Shown: positions 43,367 to 52,597, counted from the first letter of the stretch. The stretch: 64,000 nucleotides of DNA from Prevotellaceae bacterium UBA2852 (GCA_002350855.1 DEFM01000018.1:7613-71612), one strand, 5' to 3'. The notes: a model not told the origin generated them from the sequence alone. Program-made: numbers and translations.

Positions 43367-45085
43367 TTATGCTTCTGCTTCAGCTTCTGGCTCTACAGCG
43401 CGGAAAGATGGGAGGTCTGCTACAGTAAAGTTCTTGATGTAGGCAGCCTTGCCAAGAACGTCTTCCTCTGTCATGCGAACATATACGTTTGCAGACTTAG
43501 CGAAGAGTTCAGGTGCGCGGGTTGCGTCGTCGAGGATGAGGAGTGACATCACGATCTCTGCTGTCATGTCGTAGAGACGACGAGCGAGGAAGTCGTGTGC
43601 TTCCTGATTCTCAAGTGACTTAACGTAGTTGAGGGCATCCTCGTAAACTGGGATGAGTTTCTCAACACGTGCCTTGAGTGACTGGAGTTCAGCAGAAACT
43701 GGTGCTTCAGCCATTTCCTTGATGATGCCGAGGAGTGTGCCGTTGGTGATGTAGCGGATAGCTGCAACAACCTGGAGCTGGGTAGTACCCTCGTAGATAG
43801 AGAAGATACGTGCGTCGCGGAAGAGGCGCTGGCTCTTGTACTCCATGATGAAACCTGAACCTCCGTGGATGGAGATTGCATCGTATGCGTTCTGGTTTGC
43901 ATATTCAGAGTTCATACCCTTTGCAAGAGGAGTGAACGCATCAGCAAGACGAGTGTACTTCTTGAGTTCCTGACGCTCTTCTGGAGAGAGCTTGCGGTCG
44001 CGCTGGATGTCTTCGAGTGCCTTGTAAACATCTACATAGCGTGCTGTCATGTAGAGGAGTGAACGACCAGCATCGAGCTTAGCCTTCATGCGTGCGAGCA
44101 TGTCGTAAACAGCTGGGAATTCGATGATCTTCTGACCGAACTGTGCACGTTCCTTAGCGTAAGCAAGACCTTCCTTGTAAGCTTCCTGCTCAACACCTAC
44201 TGACTGTGCAGCGATACCAAGACGTGCACCGTTCATAAGTGCCATGACATACTTGATAAGACCGAGCTTGCGGTCACCGCAGAGGTAAGCCTTAGCGTTC
44301 TTGTAGGTAAGCTCACATGTTGGGCTGCCGTGGATACCGAGCTTGTGCTCGATATGACGTACGTTTACGCCGCCATCGCGCTTGTCGTAGATGAACATAG
44401 AGAGTCCGCGTCCGTCCTTTGTGCCTTCCTCTGAACGAGCAAGTACGAGGTGGATGTCAGAGTCACCGTTGGTGATGAAGCGCTTAACGCCGTTGAGACG
44501 CCAGCAGTCTTCCTTCTCATCGTATGTTGCCTTGAGCATTACGCGCTGGAGGTCAGAACCTGCGTCTGGCTCAGTGAGGTCCATAGACATGCCTTCGCCT
44601 GCGCAAACGCGTGGGATGAACTTCTGGCGCTGCTCCTCTGAACCGAACTCATAGAGAGTGTCGATACAGCTCTGGAGTGACCAGATGTTCTGGAAACCTG
44701 CGTCGGCAGCAGAGATTACTTCGCTGAGCATTGAGAACACAGCGTTAGGGAGGTTAAGACCGCCGTAACGACGTGGCATGCTGATTCCGTGAAGACCTGC
44801 CTTGCGAGTAGCGTCGAGGTTTTCGAATGTTTTGCTTGCATAGATCATACGACCGTTCTCGAGGTGTGGACCTTCGAGGTCAACGCTCTCGGAGTTTGGT
44901 TCGATAATGTTAGCAGCTACATCGCCTGTGATGTCGAGGATGCGCTTGTAGTTCTCGATTGCATCTTCGTAGTCAACTGGTGCATCGGCGTATGTCTTTG
45001 CATCTTCGTAGCCCTTTTCCTTAAGTTCTACGACACGCTTCATCAATGGGTGATGAAGGTGAAATTCTATTTCGGGATTAATCAT
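43367..45085 (-). CDS. Acyl-CoA dehydrogenase
   Basis: A 572-residue FAD enzyme that oxidises acyl-CoA to enoyl-CoA, or works in reverse in fermentative pathways, passing electrons to ETF. The fold is recognisable from GLHGISMPRRYGG, DLTEPDAGSDL (FAD-side motif), NGVKRFITNGD and NGARLGIAAQSVGV. The catalytic glutamate is in SIYEGTTQLQ (about residue 430). It is longer than classical short-chain enzymes (about 380) because of N-terminal helices and a C-terminal helical extension after about 450. It ends in an acidic tail (EPEAEAEA). The gene starts 1 base after etfA, so its redox partner is encoded in the same operon. Chain-length specificity cannot be read by eye. Confidence 0.94.
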   Translation of the reverse strand: MINPEIEFHLHHPLMKRVVELKEKGYEDAKTYADAPVDYEDAIENYKRILDITGDVAANIIEPNSESVDLEGPHLENGRMIYASKTFENLDATRKAGLHGISMPRRYGGLNLPNAVFSMLSEVISAADAGFQNIWSLQSCIDTLYEFGSEEQRQKFIPRVCAGEGMSMDLTEPDAGSDLQRVMLKATYDEKEDCWRLNGVKRFITNGDSDIHLVLARSEEGTKDGRGLSMFIYDKRDGGVNVRHIEHKLGIHGSPTCELTYKNAKAYLCGDRKLGLIKYVMALMNGARLGIAAQSVGVEQEAYKEGLAYAKERAQFGQKIIEFPAVYDMLARMKAKLDAGRSLLYMTARYVDVYKALEDIQRDRKLSPEERQELKKYTRLADAFTPLAKGMNSEYANQNAYDAISIHGGSGFIMEYKSQRLFRDARIFSIYEGTTQLQVVAAIRYITNGTLLGIIKEMAEAPVSAELQSLKARVEKLIPVYEDALNYVKSLENQEAHDFLARRLYDMTAEIVMSLLILDDATRAPELFAKSANVYVRMTEEDVLGKAAYIKNFTVADLPSFRAVEPEAEAEA

Positions 45086-45086
45086 G

Positions 45087-46109
45087 TTACTTACTATTCT
45101 GCTTATAGTACTTAATTAACTTTGGAACAACCTCTTCTACTGTACCAACGATGACGTAGTCGGCAATCTTGTTGATTGGAGCGTCGGGATCGCTGTTGAC
45201 AGAGATGATGATGCCTGAATCCTGCATACCGGCAATGTGCTGGATCTGACCAGAGATACCGCAGGCGATATAAACCTTCGGGTGAACAGTTACACCAGTC
45301 TGACCAATCTGACGGTCGTGGTCGCAGAAGCCTGCATCGACAGCGGCACGAGAGCCACCGACTTCACCGTGAAGAACCTTGGCGAGGTCGAAGAGCATAT
45401 CGAAGCCTTCCTTTGAACCCATACCGTAACCACCGGCGATAACGATTGGAGCACCCTTGAGGTTGTGCTTTGCAGCCTCAACATGGTGGTCGAGCACCTT
45501 AACTACGAATGCCTCTGGGCTAACATACTTTGAAACCTCTGGGAACACAACTTCCTTGCGGCAGTTGCCTTCGTAGAGAGACTTCTGCATCACACCTGAA
45601 CGTACAGTTGCCATCTGTGGACGGTGCTCAGGGTTAACGATTGTTGCAACGATGTTACCACCGAAAGCAGGACGGATCTGATAGAGCAGATTGTCGAAGT
45701 GCTTGCCAGTCTTAGCTTCATCGTAAGGACCAATCTCAAGCTGAGTACAGTCGGCAGTAAGACCGCTGGTGAGCGAAGAACTTACGCGTGGACCGAGGTC
45801 ACGACCGATGACAGTTGCACCCATGAGGCAAATCTGTGGCTGCTCTTCCTTGAAGAGGTTAACCAGGATGTCTGTGTGAGGAGCTGAAGTGTAAGGGAAA
45901 AGTTCTGGTGCGTCGAACACGAAAAGCTTGTCAACACCGTAAGGGAGAATCTGGTCTTCCACCTTACCCTTGATGCCTGTTCCGGCAACAACGGCGTGGA
46001 GTTCCACGTTCAGCTGATTAGCGAGTTTGCGACCCTTGGTCAGCAACTCCTGAGATACTTCCTGTACCTGAGTACCTTCTATTTCGCAATATACAAATAC
46101 GTTGTTCAT
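45087..46109 (-). CDS. etfA: Electron transfer flavoprotein alpha subunit
   Basis: FAD-binding ETF subunit of 340 residues. The N-terminal domain resembles the beta subunit (CEIEGTQVQEVSQEL). The C-terminal FAD domain has the signature GGYGMGSKEGFDML, then VGGSRAAVDAGF, IGQTGVTVHPKVYIACGISGQIQH and SVNSDPDAPINKIADY. Length and motifs are normal. Together with etfB it accepts electrons from the adjacent acyl-CoA dehydrogenase. Whether it is a bifurcating type cannot be decided by eye. Confidence 0.96.
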   Translation of the reverse strand: MNNVFVYCEIEGTQVQEVSQELLTKGRKLANQLNVELHAVVAGTGIKGKVEDQILPYGVDKLFVFDAPELFPYTSAPHTDILVNLFKEEQPQICLMGATVIGRDLGPRVSSSLTSGLTADCTQLEIGPYDEAKTGKHFDNLLYQIRPAFGGNIVATIVNPEHRPQMATVRSGVMQKSLYEGNCRKEVVFPEVSKYVSPEAFVVKVLDHHVEAAKHNLKGAPIVIAGGYGMGSKEGFDMLFDLAKVLHGEVGGSRAAVDAGFCDHDRQIGQTGVTVHPKVYIACGISGQIQHIAGMQDSGIIISVNSDPDAPINKIADYVIVGTVEEVVPKLIKYYKQNSK

Positions 46110-46115
46110 ATCTCG

Positions 46116-46991
46116 TTAGCCAATAATTTTTTCTTCCAACAATTCTTTGATCATTCCCTCGACATCAGCGTCAGAAGCCGTCAAAGTTTTCGACTCCTTA
46201 GCCTGGAACACGATGTTCTTAACGGCTTTCACCTTGGTTGGTGAACCTGCCAAACCACACTGGTTGACATCGCCGTCGACGTCTGCTACTGACCACTGGT
46301 TGAGTGTGAGGTAGTCACGCTGTGCATAGAGTGCCTCCATACGCTCGTCCTTCTCTGCAGGACGCTCCATTGGGCATGTAGCATACTTGTACTTCATAAC
46401 AAGCTTGGCATTGCAAGGGCGGCATGGTGCTGCACTTCCGTTAACAGTGATTACCACTGGCAGTGGAGCCTCAACTGTTTCCACACCACCGTCGATGTGA
46501 CGGCGGATGGTAGCCTTACCGTTTTCAATCTTCAGAATCTCTTCTGCATAAGTAACCTGGTTGAGTCCAAGTTTCTGAGCAACCTGAGGACCAACCTGAG
46601 CTGTATCACCGTCGATTGCCTGACGACCACCGATTACGATGTCAACGTCACCGATCTTCTTGATGGCTGTAGCAAGTGCATAGCTTGTTGCCAAAGTGTC
46701 GGCACCGGCAAAAAGACGGTCTGTAAGAAGCCAACCTGTGTCGGCTCCACGATAAAGTCCCTGACGGATGATTTCACCTGCACGTGGAGGGCCCATCGTG
46801 AGGATTCCAACTGACGAACCAGGGTTCTGCTCCTTGAGGCGCAGAGCCTGTTCCAATGCATTCAAATCTTCAGGGTTGAAGATTGCAGGCAGTGCGGCGC
46901 GATTCACTGTTCCTTCAGCGGTCATAGCGTCCTTACCGACATTACGTGTGTCGGGAACCTGCTTTGCGAGTACAATGATTTTTAAACTCAT
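46116..46991 (-). CDS. etfB: Electron transfer flavoprotein beta subunit
   Basis: A 291-residue AMP-binding subunit of ETF. The start at 46991 (MSLKIIVLAKQVPDT) is chosen over an upstream in-frame ATG because homology begins there and the extension (MGILCPYVTDC) is not protein-like. Family motifs are KQVPDT, FNPEDLNALEQAL, GILTMGPPRAGEI and the signature VDIVIGGRQAIDGDTAQVGPQ. It is first in the etfB-etfA-dehydrogenase operon, 6 bases before etfA. Confidence 0.96.
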   Translation of the reverse strand: MSLKIIVLAKQVPDTRNVGKDAMTAEGTVNRAALPAIFNPEDLNALEQALRLKEQNPGSSVGILTMGPPRAGEIIRQGLYRGADTGWLLTDRLFAGADTLATSYALATAIKKIGDVDIVIGGRQAIDGDTAQVGPQVAQKLGLNQVTYAEEILKIENGKATIRRHIDGGVETVEAPLPVVITVNGSAAPCRPCNAKLVMKYKYATCPMERPAEKDERMEALYAQRDYLTLNQWSVADVDGDVNQCGLAGSPTKVKAVKNIVFQAKESKTLTASDADVEGMIKELLEEKIIG

Positions 46992-47133
46992 AAAAACTTT
47001 GTAATAAAAAAATATTTGGTTTTGTCTTTCTACAAAATTTATGTAACAAATACTATGCGATAAATACAAAAACCTATAGGCTGTACAATCCGTAACATAC
47101 GGACACAATATACCCATAGTTGGTTTCAGTGTG

Positions 47134-47141
47134 CAAAGTTA
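47134..47141 (-). promoter_or_regulatory. -7 element of the etfBA operon
   Basis: The minus strand reads TAACTTTG, matching TAnnTTTG, about 145 bases before the etfB start. No TTTG was found at the expected -33 position. Confidence 0.45.
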
Positions 47142-47241
47142 GGAATTTAATCCCACATAAATTCATATAGATACAAAAAAATGCACAAATTGTACAAAAA
47201 CGTGCACCCGATTGCACAAAAACGTGATTTTGTGCAAAAAA

Positions 47242-47303
47242 AGTGAAGGGTGAAGGGTGAAGTGATAGCACCGGTACCATCACTTCACCCTTCACCCTTC
47301 ACT
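47242..47303. terminator. 25-bp perfect inverted repeat downstream of gldN
   Basis: Arms 47242-47266 and 47279-47303 are exact reverse complements built from GTGAAGG-type repeats, with a 12-base loop that itself contains GGTACC. The hairpin lies about 40 bases after the gldN stop and is followed on the minus strand by A/T-rich sequence. It probably terminates the gld operon or protects its 3' end. Confidence 0.6.
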
Positions 47304-47305
47304 CT

Positions 47306-47341
47306 TCACTTCCTCCCCCTTGGGGGAGTTAGAGGGGGTCT
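47306..47341. repeat. C-run/G-run palindrome adjoining the gldN stop
   Basis: CTCCCCC-TT-GGGGGAG forms a 7-bp stem followed by GTTAGAGGGGGT. The sequence ends exactly at the gldN stop codon. It resembles the repeats at 505-551 and within priA (GAGTTAGAGGGGGG is shared with the latter). Confidence 0.6.
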
Positions 47342-48514
47342 TTAATGTCTCTGTCTTCGTACTGAGACGCGGGGACCGCTCGAAGAAGAGGATGAAGATG
47401 ATGAACGTTCCTTCTTGGTCTTAGTTGCAGATTCGCTGCGGCGTGACGAACGTGAAGAGGATGCAGAACTGCTACTAGAAGATGATTTCTTGGCTTTCTT
47501 ACCCTTTGCGTTAGCGGCAGCGATGGAGTCTCTTGCTGCAAGTTCAGCACTGTCAACAGGAGTTGTCCAGATGTGTTCCTCGAAGTCAGACATCTCCTTC
47601 TCTATACGCAGTTGCTCGCTATTGAGGAGTTTGAGCTGACGCGCGGTTGTAGGATCAATCATGTTGAGTGTGTCGGTAGCAGCCACGTCACGCTGAGCAA
47701 CCTGCTGCTGGAGCGACTTGCCCTGCATATTGTTGGTCATGAATATCTTGCCCTTGTAGCGGTTAGTGGCAAAATAATCGGCTATGGACATACGAGCTGC
47801 ATTATTGACATTCGAAGTCATCACCATATACTGGCTGAGATAAGGCTCTATGTCGTCCATCTTAACCCAGAACAGCGGCCACTGACGCTCGTCCATGGAG
47901 AAATAGTCGTCACTGCGGTAGAGCAGCGGACAGAGTGCTGTAATACGTTTGTTGTATGTCGCTGTATTCTGGTCGTAGTACGAACTCTCCTTTACAAAGA
48001 ATCCCTTGACCTCATCGCTTGGAATATCGATATCCTCGATTTTATAGCGGTTGCCTTCCATCTCATAGGGGATGCCCCATTTTGCCAGGAAATCCTTGAA
48101 ATGCATGCGGTTGGCATCACTGAAATCCTCCACACCGCTCTGAGTGGGTTCGTAAACAGGGAGTTTTCCTGTGCTGAACAGACGGAACATTACAGCAAAG
48201 AGGTTCATCTCATTACCGTTTGGCTTCTGAGGATAGTAAAGGGCTGCATTGTCGTCGGCCATCAAGTCGAGTTGACGATAGATATCGCGGCGCCACATCA
48301 CCTCGTCAGACATAGACACAGCTGTAGGGAACATCAGATCCGCACGACTCACATTTGCCTTTGTACGATTCGTACTAGAAGTCGTAGTGGTGGTGGTACT
48401 TGTAGTAGCACCATTGACACGGGTCTTGGATGGTTGTGCTATGGCATCGACCCCGAAGATAGAGGTCTGAAGAATTACCACCACTATGATTGACAGAACT
48501 CTTTTCATAATCAA
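47342..48514 (-). CDS. gldN: T9SS protein GldN
   Basis: Periplasmic component of the type IX secretion system that forms an outer-membrane-associated ring with GldK. The signal peptide is MKRVLSIIVVVILQTSIFGVDAIAQ, and the real start may be Met3. The conserved core (VMWRRDIYRQLDLM, MNLFAVMFRLFS, FFVKESSYYDQNTATYNKRI, LFWVKMDDIEPYL) is typical of GldN/PorN. The C-terminal about 60 residues form a low-complexity Ser/Lys/Arg tail (KKSSSSSSSASSSRSSRR). It is last in the order porP-gldK-gldL-gldM-gldN, 8 bases after gldM. Confidence 0.95.
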   Translation of the reverse strand: MIMKRVLSIIVVVILQTSIFGVDAIAQPSKTRVNGATTSTTTTTTSSTNRTKANVSRADLMFPTAVSMSDEVMWRRDIYRQLDLMADDNAALYYPQKPNGNEMNLFAVMFRLFSTGKLPVYEPTQSGVEDFSDANRMHFKDFLAKWGIPYEMEGNRYKIEDIDIPSDEVKGFFVKESSYYDQNTATYNKRITALCPLLYRSDDYFSMDERQWPLFWVKMDDIEPYLSQYMVMTSNVNNAARMSIADYFATNRYKGKIFMTNNMQGKSLQQQVAQRDVAATDTLNMIDPTTARQLKLLNSEQLRIEKEMSDFEEHIWTTPVDSAELAARDSIAAANAKGKKAKKSSSSSSSASSSRSSRRSESATKTKKERSSSSSSSSSGPRVSVRRQRH

Positions 48515-48522
48515 ATTCTAAT

Positions 48523-50091
48523 TTAGTTTACTATAACTTCAAGTGCATAGGGAAGTGTACGTTCGATGCCGTCAGGACCGATGGCATGTACACGTGATAT
48601 ATTGAAACGTTTTCCACGACCGAGTGTACGCATCATCTGCTTCTGGCGGTCAGAGAAGTTTGCACCAGCCGACTTCTCGAGCAGTGCGTTGCCGAGGTTG
48701 TCGGTGAAGACTGTCTCAAAGCTGATGACACGGAACGGAATATCGAGCAGTCCGTCGTCTATGGCTGCACTCACACCCTGAGTGGCAAGCAGAGCAGCCT
48801 TGGCGATTGGCACACCACCTTTGTAGCGGTTGACATTGCCGTTTGCATCACGCACGTCGAGGAACGCAGACGGATCTGGGAGTTTGCGCACATGGAATGT
48901 AAACTTACCCATTTCCTGCTGTCTGCCCTCATTGTCGGCAGTTACAGTGATGGTCACATCTGAACCCACTGCTGAAGGAACGGCAATATAGCTGCCATCA
49001 CCCTTCTTGGTGAGCGAACCACCCGACATAGTGGCATTGATGCGGTTGATTGGCACTCCAGGCACACTGACGCTGATAGGGTTCTGATAACCAGCATAGA
49101 GCATGTTCATCATAGTCGCAGACACGGTTGCAGAAGGTTCAACAACAGTATATGGCTGACTGAACTCACGACGGATAGTTTCTCCGTCACCATTACGCAT
49201 CTCAAGGAATCCACGCAGTGTGAAATCGCCTGTAGAGTTGCATATAGTCTCATACATTCCGTGAGAGGACTTCAACAGAGTATTACCAATGTATATCTCA
49301 GGACGCTGGGTTGTATCCACAGCAGCCATGATAATCTGTGCAGAGAACTTGCCGCCACGAACGACAGTCTGTGCGGAAGGAATGACATAGGCGTTAATCT
49401 GGTTCACACGAACGTCCTTCACGTCGATGTTGGAAATGAGCTGGTGAAGAATCTCACCTTCAGCATAGCGGACATCATTCTGCAGTTTTGTTAGCAGTGT
49501 GACAGCTGCAGCCACAGGTGTATTCTCAAACATATACTCCTGCCAGTTCTTTCCGAGCAGTTTTCCTTTCTTTGGCACTTCGGTGGAGAGGTTGTCGCTG
49601 ATGATACGACGCTGTGACGAGTCGTTGACCATAGCCACGATACGTGTGCGGTAGCGGTTGATGGCTTCGTAGAGTTCATCGCCCTGCCCTACTCCTGGGG
49701 CCAGCATGACGTGAGTAGCAGCTTCAAGGTTTTCCTTGCCGCTGATATTATGAAGGTCTGCCTCATCACCGTCGGCTTCGCGAACGATTCGCCATTTCAG
49801 GTCTTCAGCAAACTGATATATCGAGTCTGACATGGTTTTCACCAGATGCGCCTTGTCATACCATTCACGCACCTTCTCAGGATTCTGCTTCATGGCAGCC
49901 TCCATCTCGGTGTAGATGGCAGAGTTCTGCGAAGATGCATTATTGGCTGAGCGGTTCAGTCCTTCGTCAACGAGGGAGAAACCGTTAAGCACGTCTGAAG
50001 ACACGTTGAGCGCAAGCATTGCCATAAGCACAACGTACATCAGGTTAATCATCTTCTGACGCGGTGAGACTCTTCGTTTTTGGATTCCCAT
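48523..50091 (-). CDS. gldM: T9SS motor protein GldM
   Basis: Inner-membrane/periplasmic stalk of the T9SS, 522 residues. Its single N-terminal transmembrane helix (RQKMINLMYVVLMAMLALNVS) packs with GldL to form the proton-driven motor. Next come the four periplasmic domains of GldM/PorM: the helical D1 with DEGLNRSANNASSQN, then beta domains with INQINAYVIPSAQTVVRGGKF and RKLPDPSAFLDVRDANGNV. Length matches the family. It is 22 bases after gldL. Confidence 0.96.
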   Translation of the reverse strand: MGIQKRRVSPRQKMINLMYVVLMAMLALNVSSDVLNGFSLVDEGLNRSANNASSQNSAIYTEMEAAMKQNPEKVREWYDKAHLVKTMSDSIYQFAEDLKWRIVREADGDEADLHNISGKENLEAATHVMLAPGVGQGDELYEAINRYRTRIVAMVNDSSQRRIISDNLSTEVPKKGKLLGKNWQEYMFENTPVAAAVTLLTKLQNDVRYAEGEILHQLISNIDVKDVRVNQINAYVIPSAQTVVRGGKFSAQIIMAAVDTTQRPEIYIGNTLLKSSHGMYETICNSTGDFTLRGFLEMRNGDGETIRREFSQPYTVVEPSATVSATMMNMLYAGYQNPISVSVPGVPINRINATMSGGSLTKKGDGSYIAVPSAVGSDVTITVTADNEGRQQEMGKFTFHVRKLPDPSAFLDVRDANGNVNRYKGGVPIAKAALLATQGVSAAIDDGLLDIPFRVISFETVFTDNLGNALLEKSAGANFSDRQKQMMRTLGRGKRFNISRVHAIGPDGIERTLPYALEVIVN

Positions 50092-50113
50092 CTTCTGATT
50101 TCCTAATTTAAGA

Positions 50114-50980
50114 TTAGTTGATCTTCATCTTTAATGCTTCCACCATACGGGCATAAACGCCGTTGAGTTCAGAAAGCTGTTCGGCAAGACGCTTGGTCTG
50201 AGTGTTCACGTCGTCGATAGTTGCCGACTGCTGACCTACGCTGCGCAATTGCAGTTCGTAGAAGCGGTTGATGCCGGTAAGTGTGCGGTTCATAGTCTCC
50301 ATCTCTTCCGAGTCGCGTGTAAGACGTGCAGACTGCTCTGCCACCTGACGCAGAATCTCGGTGAGTTCGTTGAGCTGGTTGACGTATGCTTCTGTAGCTT
50401 CTTTCATTTCCGGTGACATAAATGGACTTTGAGGCACCTGAACAGATGCGATGTTTGCTGCCAAAGTTGCTGCATCGACAGGTTCGTCAGAAGCAGGTGC
50501 TCCAGCGGTTCCGGCAAATTCAATGGTTGCACCTTCACCCTGTACTGCTGCGCCTGTTGCTCCAGCAGGGATATTACCGACAACTGCAGGTCCGCCACCA
50601 CCGATGATGATTGGTCCGCCACCTACATTGCCACCGGCAACTATTACCGGTGAGCCGACTGCGCCTGAAGCTACGGCAGGAGCTGCCTGACTCTCGTCGG
50701 AGCCGTCTCCACCTTCTTGCTTAGCCTGATCTGATACAGCTGCATCATCGTCATCGTCCTCCCAAGGAATATCGAAACCTGAGATGAAGAACACAATGAC
50801 TTCGGTTCCCATACCGATGAAGAGCATGAGGTCAGCGCCGGCAATGTGTGTCAGTTTAAAGAGGGCACCAAGGATAACGATGGATGCACCCCATGAATAT
50901 GCTAAGTTGAGGAATGTCTGTCCTGGTTTAGTATGTAGCCATGCCTGGATGGCATTAAGGCTTCTTCTGGTCTTTCCCAT
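50114..50980 (-). CDS. gldL: T9SS motor protein GldL
   Basis: Inner-membrane partner of GldM, 288 residues. Two transmembrane helices (about residues 21-40 and 48-66, FLNLAYSWGASIVILGALFK and LMLFIGMGTEVIVFFISGF) fit the proton-channel part of GldL/PorL. They are followed by FDIPWEDDDDD and a long cytoplasmic part. Unusually, about residues 95-165 are a Gly/Ala/Val/Pro-rich low-complexity linker (VGGGPIIIGGGGPAVVG) before the helical C-terminus (LNELTEILRQVAEQSARL). An 8-bp repeat array lies 7 bases upstream of its start. Confidence 0.94.
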   Translation of the reverse strand: MGKTRRSLNAIQAWLHTKPGQTFLNLAYSWGASIVILGALFKLTHIAGADLMLFIGMGTEVIVFFISGFDIPWEDDDDDAAVSDQAKQEGGDGSDESQAAPAVASGAVGSPVIVAGGNVGGGPIIIGGGGPAVVGNIPAGATGAAVQGEGATIEFAGTAGAPASDEPVDAATLAANIASVQVPQSPFMSPEMKEATEAYVNQLNELTEILRQVAEQSARLTRDSEEMETMNRTLTGINRFYELQLRSVGQQSATIDDVNTQTKRLAEQLSELNGVYARMVEALKMKIN

Positions 50981-50987
50981 GTTAATA

Positions 50988-51027
50988 AGTTCTTAAGTTT
51001 TTGAGTTCTTGAGTTCTTAAGTTCTTT
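50988..51027. repeat. 8-bp tandem repeat array upstream of gldL
   Basis: Five units of the AGTTCTTR type (some AGTTTTTG) lie 7 bases before the gldL start codon, where the ribosome binding site would be. Confidence 0.85.
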
Positions 51028-51080
51028 CGGTATAGTGAATTCTTCATTCAATGTTCTCCGGAGCGTTGCTCGGAGCGATT

Positions 51081-51141
51081 CCCGAGCATAGCTCGTCTAC
51101 CCGTAGCCTTTCGGCAAGCCGAACGATTGCACTCTTCACTT
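51081..51141. repeat. 61-bp double-hairpin dispersed element, copy 2
   Basis: Differs from the copy at 24796-24856 at only two of 61 bases. It carries the same two hairpins and the same CACTCTTCACTT end, in the same orientation relative to an 8-bp repeat array. Confidence 0.85.
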
Positions 51142-51151
51142 TATATGTTAT

Positions 51152-52597
51152 TTACTTCTGTTTTCTCTGTTTTCCAGCTGAACCCACGTATGAACGTACG
51201 CAACGGAATCCGACGAATGAGCGACCTACATTCTGATATTCGTAAGAACGCCAAGCCGACTTTATGAAACTCTCCGGGTCTTTCCACGAACCGCCGCGAA
51301 CACTCTTACGCTTCAGTGCATAAGGATCTTCCTTGGCTGCATTGTAGCGAAGCTCAGGGTTCATATCGCTCATGGAGAGAACGCCCGCTTCCGTGAATAC
51401 GGTTGATGTCCACTCTGCCACATTTCCAGCCATGTCGTAGAGTCCATTGGAATTGGCACTATAGATACCCACCTTGCTTGTAATGAGGTTGCCGTCCTTG
51501 GTATAGTTACCACGATCGGGCTTGAAGTTAGCATAGAAGCAACCTTTCTCGCTCTTCACGTCGTCCTGCTCCCAAGGGAGTTCGTTGCCGTCACGTCCAC
51601 GAGCAGCAAATTCCCACTCCGCCTCGGTCGGGAGACGATAGCGCTGAATGTACTTGGCACTTGGACCAAGTCCGCGCATCAGGAATTCTGTACGCCAGTG
51701 GCAGAAAGCGTTTGCCTGTTCCCAGCTTACACCTACTACAGGATACTGGTTATAGTTGGAATTGCTGAAATACTGACGCATGTAGATTTCATTCTCAGCA
51801 TTCTTGAAATCGTTCACCCAGCAGGTGGTGTCAGGATATATATTTACTATATATGTGTTGACAAAGTCCCACATTGAAGACAACGGACGAGTGATAGTCT
51901 CGCGATGAATCAAACCTTCGTCGTCGATATAAGCTGTATCCTTGGATATCATCACCACATCCCTTGCATCAACCTTAACATCAGTATTGAGGTTGCGTTC
52001 CTCTGGATTGAGCCTGTACTTGCGCTGTGCTGCCATAGCATAGTCAAAGGTCTCGTAGCGATAGATCATCTGGCTTGCATCGAGCATCTTTGTGCCATCG
52101 AAAGGATGGTAGGTATAGACACTCTCTATTGCGCGTTGCTGGTCTTCGTCCGGATTACGCCAAGGAATTGCCTTACGCCAGTTGAGGTAAGGAGTGATAG
52201 GGTCACCATTCTTGTCTTCCTCTATCTTGAACGATTCATCACCTCCGTAAGCAGGATCTGCAAGTCGTTCACGGATGATAGAGTCACGTACCCAATACAC
52301 AAACTGACGATACATGGAGTTGGTCACTTCATGTTCGTCCATCCAGAATGCATCTACAGAGATATCACGCAGAGGCATCTGCTTTCCCCATAAAGAGTCT
52401 GTCTTTTCAGTTCCCATTTTCAGTGAACCACTCTTCACAAGCACCATGCCGTAAGGAGCCGGCTCCTGAACTGTAGTTCCGCTCACGCCAGTCACTTCGC
52501 CTCCTGCTGCTCCTGATCCAGAACGGTTAGTTCCGCCCATACACGAGACCATCAGCAATGTGGCTGCAAGTGTGGCAATTGATAAGAGTTTTTTCAT
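51152..52597 (-). CDS. gldK: T9SS lipoprotein GldK
   Basis: Outer-membrane lipoprotein of the T9SS, 481 residues, with an FGE-sulfatase (SUMF1) fold. The lipoprotein signal is MKKLLSIATLAATLLMVSCMGG (lipobox Cys19). The SUMF1 region shows DAFWMDEHEVTNSMYRQFVYW, PVVGVSWEQANAFCHWRTEFL, RLPTEAEWEFAARGRDGN, LYDMAGNVAEW and the terminal SFVGFRCVRS. Its role is structural, forming the GldK-GldN ring, rather than formylglycine generation. It is 43 bases after porP, with an 8-bp repeat array between. Confidence 0.96.
   Translation of the reverse strand: MKKLLSIATLAATLLMVSCMGGTNRSGSGAAGGEVTGVSGTTVQEPAPYGMVLVKSGSLKMGTEKTDSLWGKQMPLRDISVDAFWMDEHEVTNSMYRQFVYWVRDSIIRERLADPAYGGDESFKIEEDKNGDPITPYLNWRKAIPWRNPDEDQQRAIESVYTYHPFDGTKMLDASQMIYRYETFDYAMAAQRKYRLNPEERNLNTDVKVDARDVVMISKDTAYIDDEGLIHRETITRPLSSMWDFVNTYIVNIYPDTTCWVNDFKNAENEIYMRQYFSNSNYNQYPVVGVSWEQANAFCHWRTEFLMRGLGPSAKYIQRYRLPTEAEWEFAARGRDGNELPWEQDDVKSEKGCFYANFKPDRGNYTKDGNLITSKVGIYSANSNGLYDMAGNVAEWTSTVFTEAGVLSMSDMNPELRYNAAKEDPYALKRKSVRGGSWKDPESFIKSAWRSYEYQNVGRSFVGFRCVRSYVGSAGKQRKQK

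Larger units (their letters stand above)
46992..47341. other. intergenic region between etfB and gldN
   Basis: No gene. It contains the etfB leader and -7 element (47134-47141), A-rich DNA, a 25-bp perfect inverted repeat (47242-47303) and a C-run/G-run palindrome touching the gldN stop codon (47306-47341). Confidence 0.8.
50981..51151. other. gldK-gldL intergenic region with two repeat elements
   Basis: Inside the otherwise compact gld operon this gap holds the 8-bp tandem array (50988-51027), an imperfect hairpin (CTCCGGAGC...GCTCGGAG near 51055-51075) and the second copy of the 61-bp double-hairpin element. It looks like a repeat insertion between two genes that are usually adjacent. Confidence 0.7.

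Noticed and set aside
46992..47117. N-terminal extension of etfB to 47117
   Set aside because: The extra 42 residues are not protein-like, and the family N-terminus MSLKIIVLAKQVPDT begins at 46991.
51152..52597. GldK as a formylglycine-generating enzyme
   Set aside because: The SUMF1 fold is shared, but the lipoprotein signal and the porP-gldLMN context identify the structural T9SS protein.
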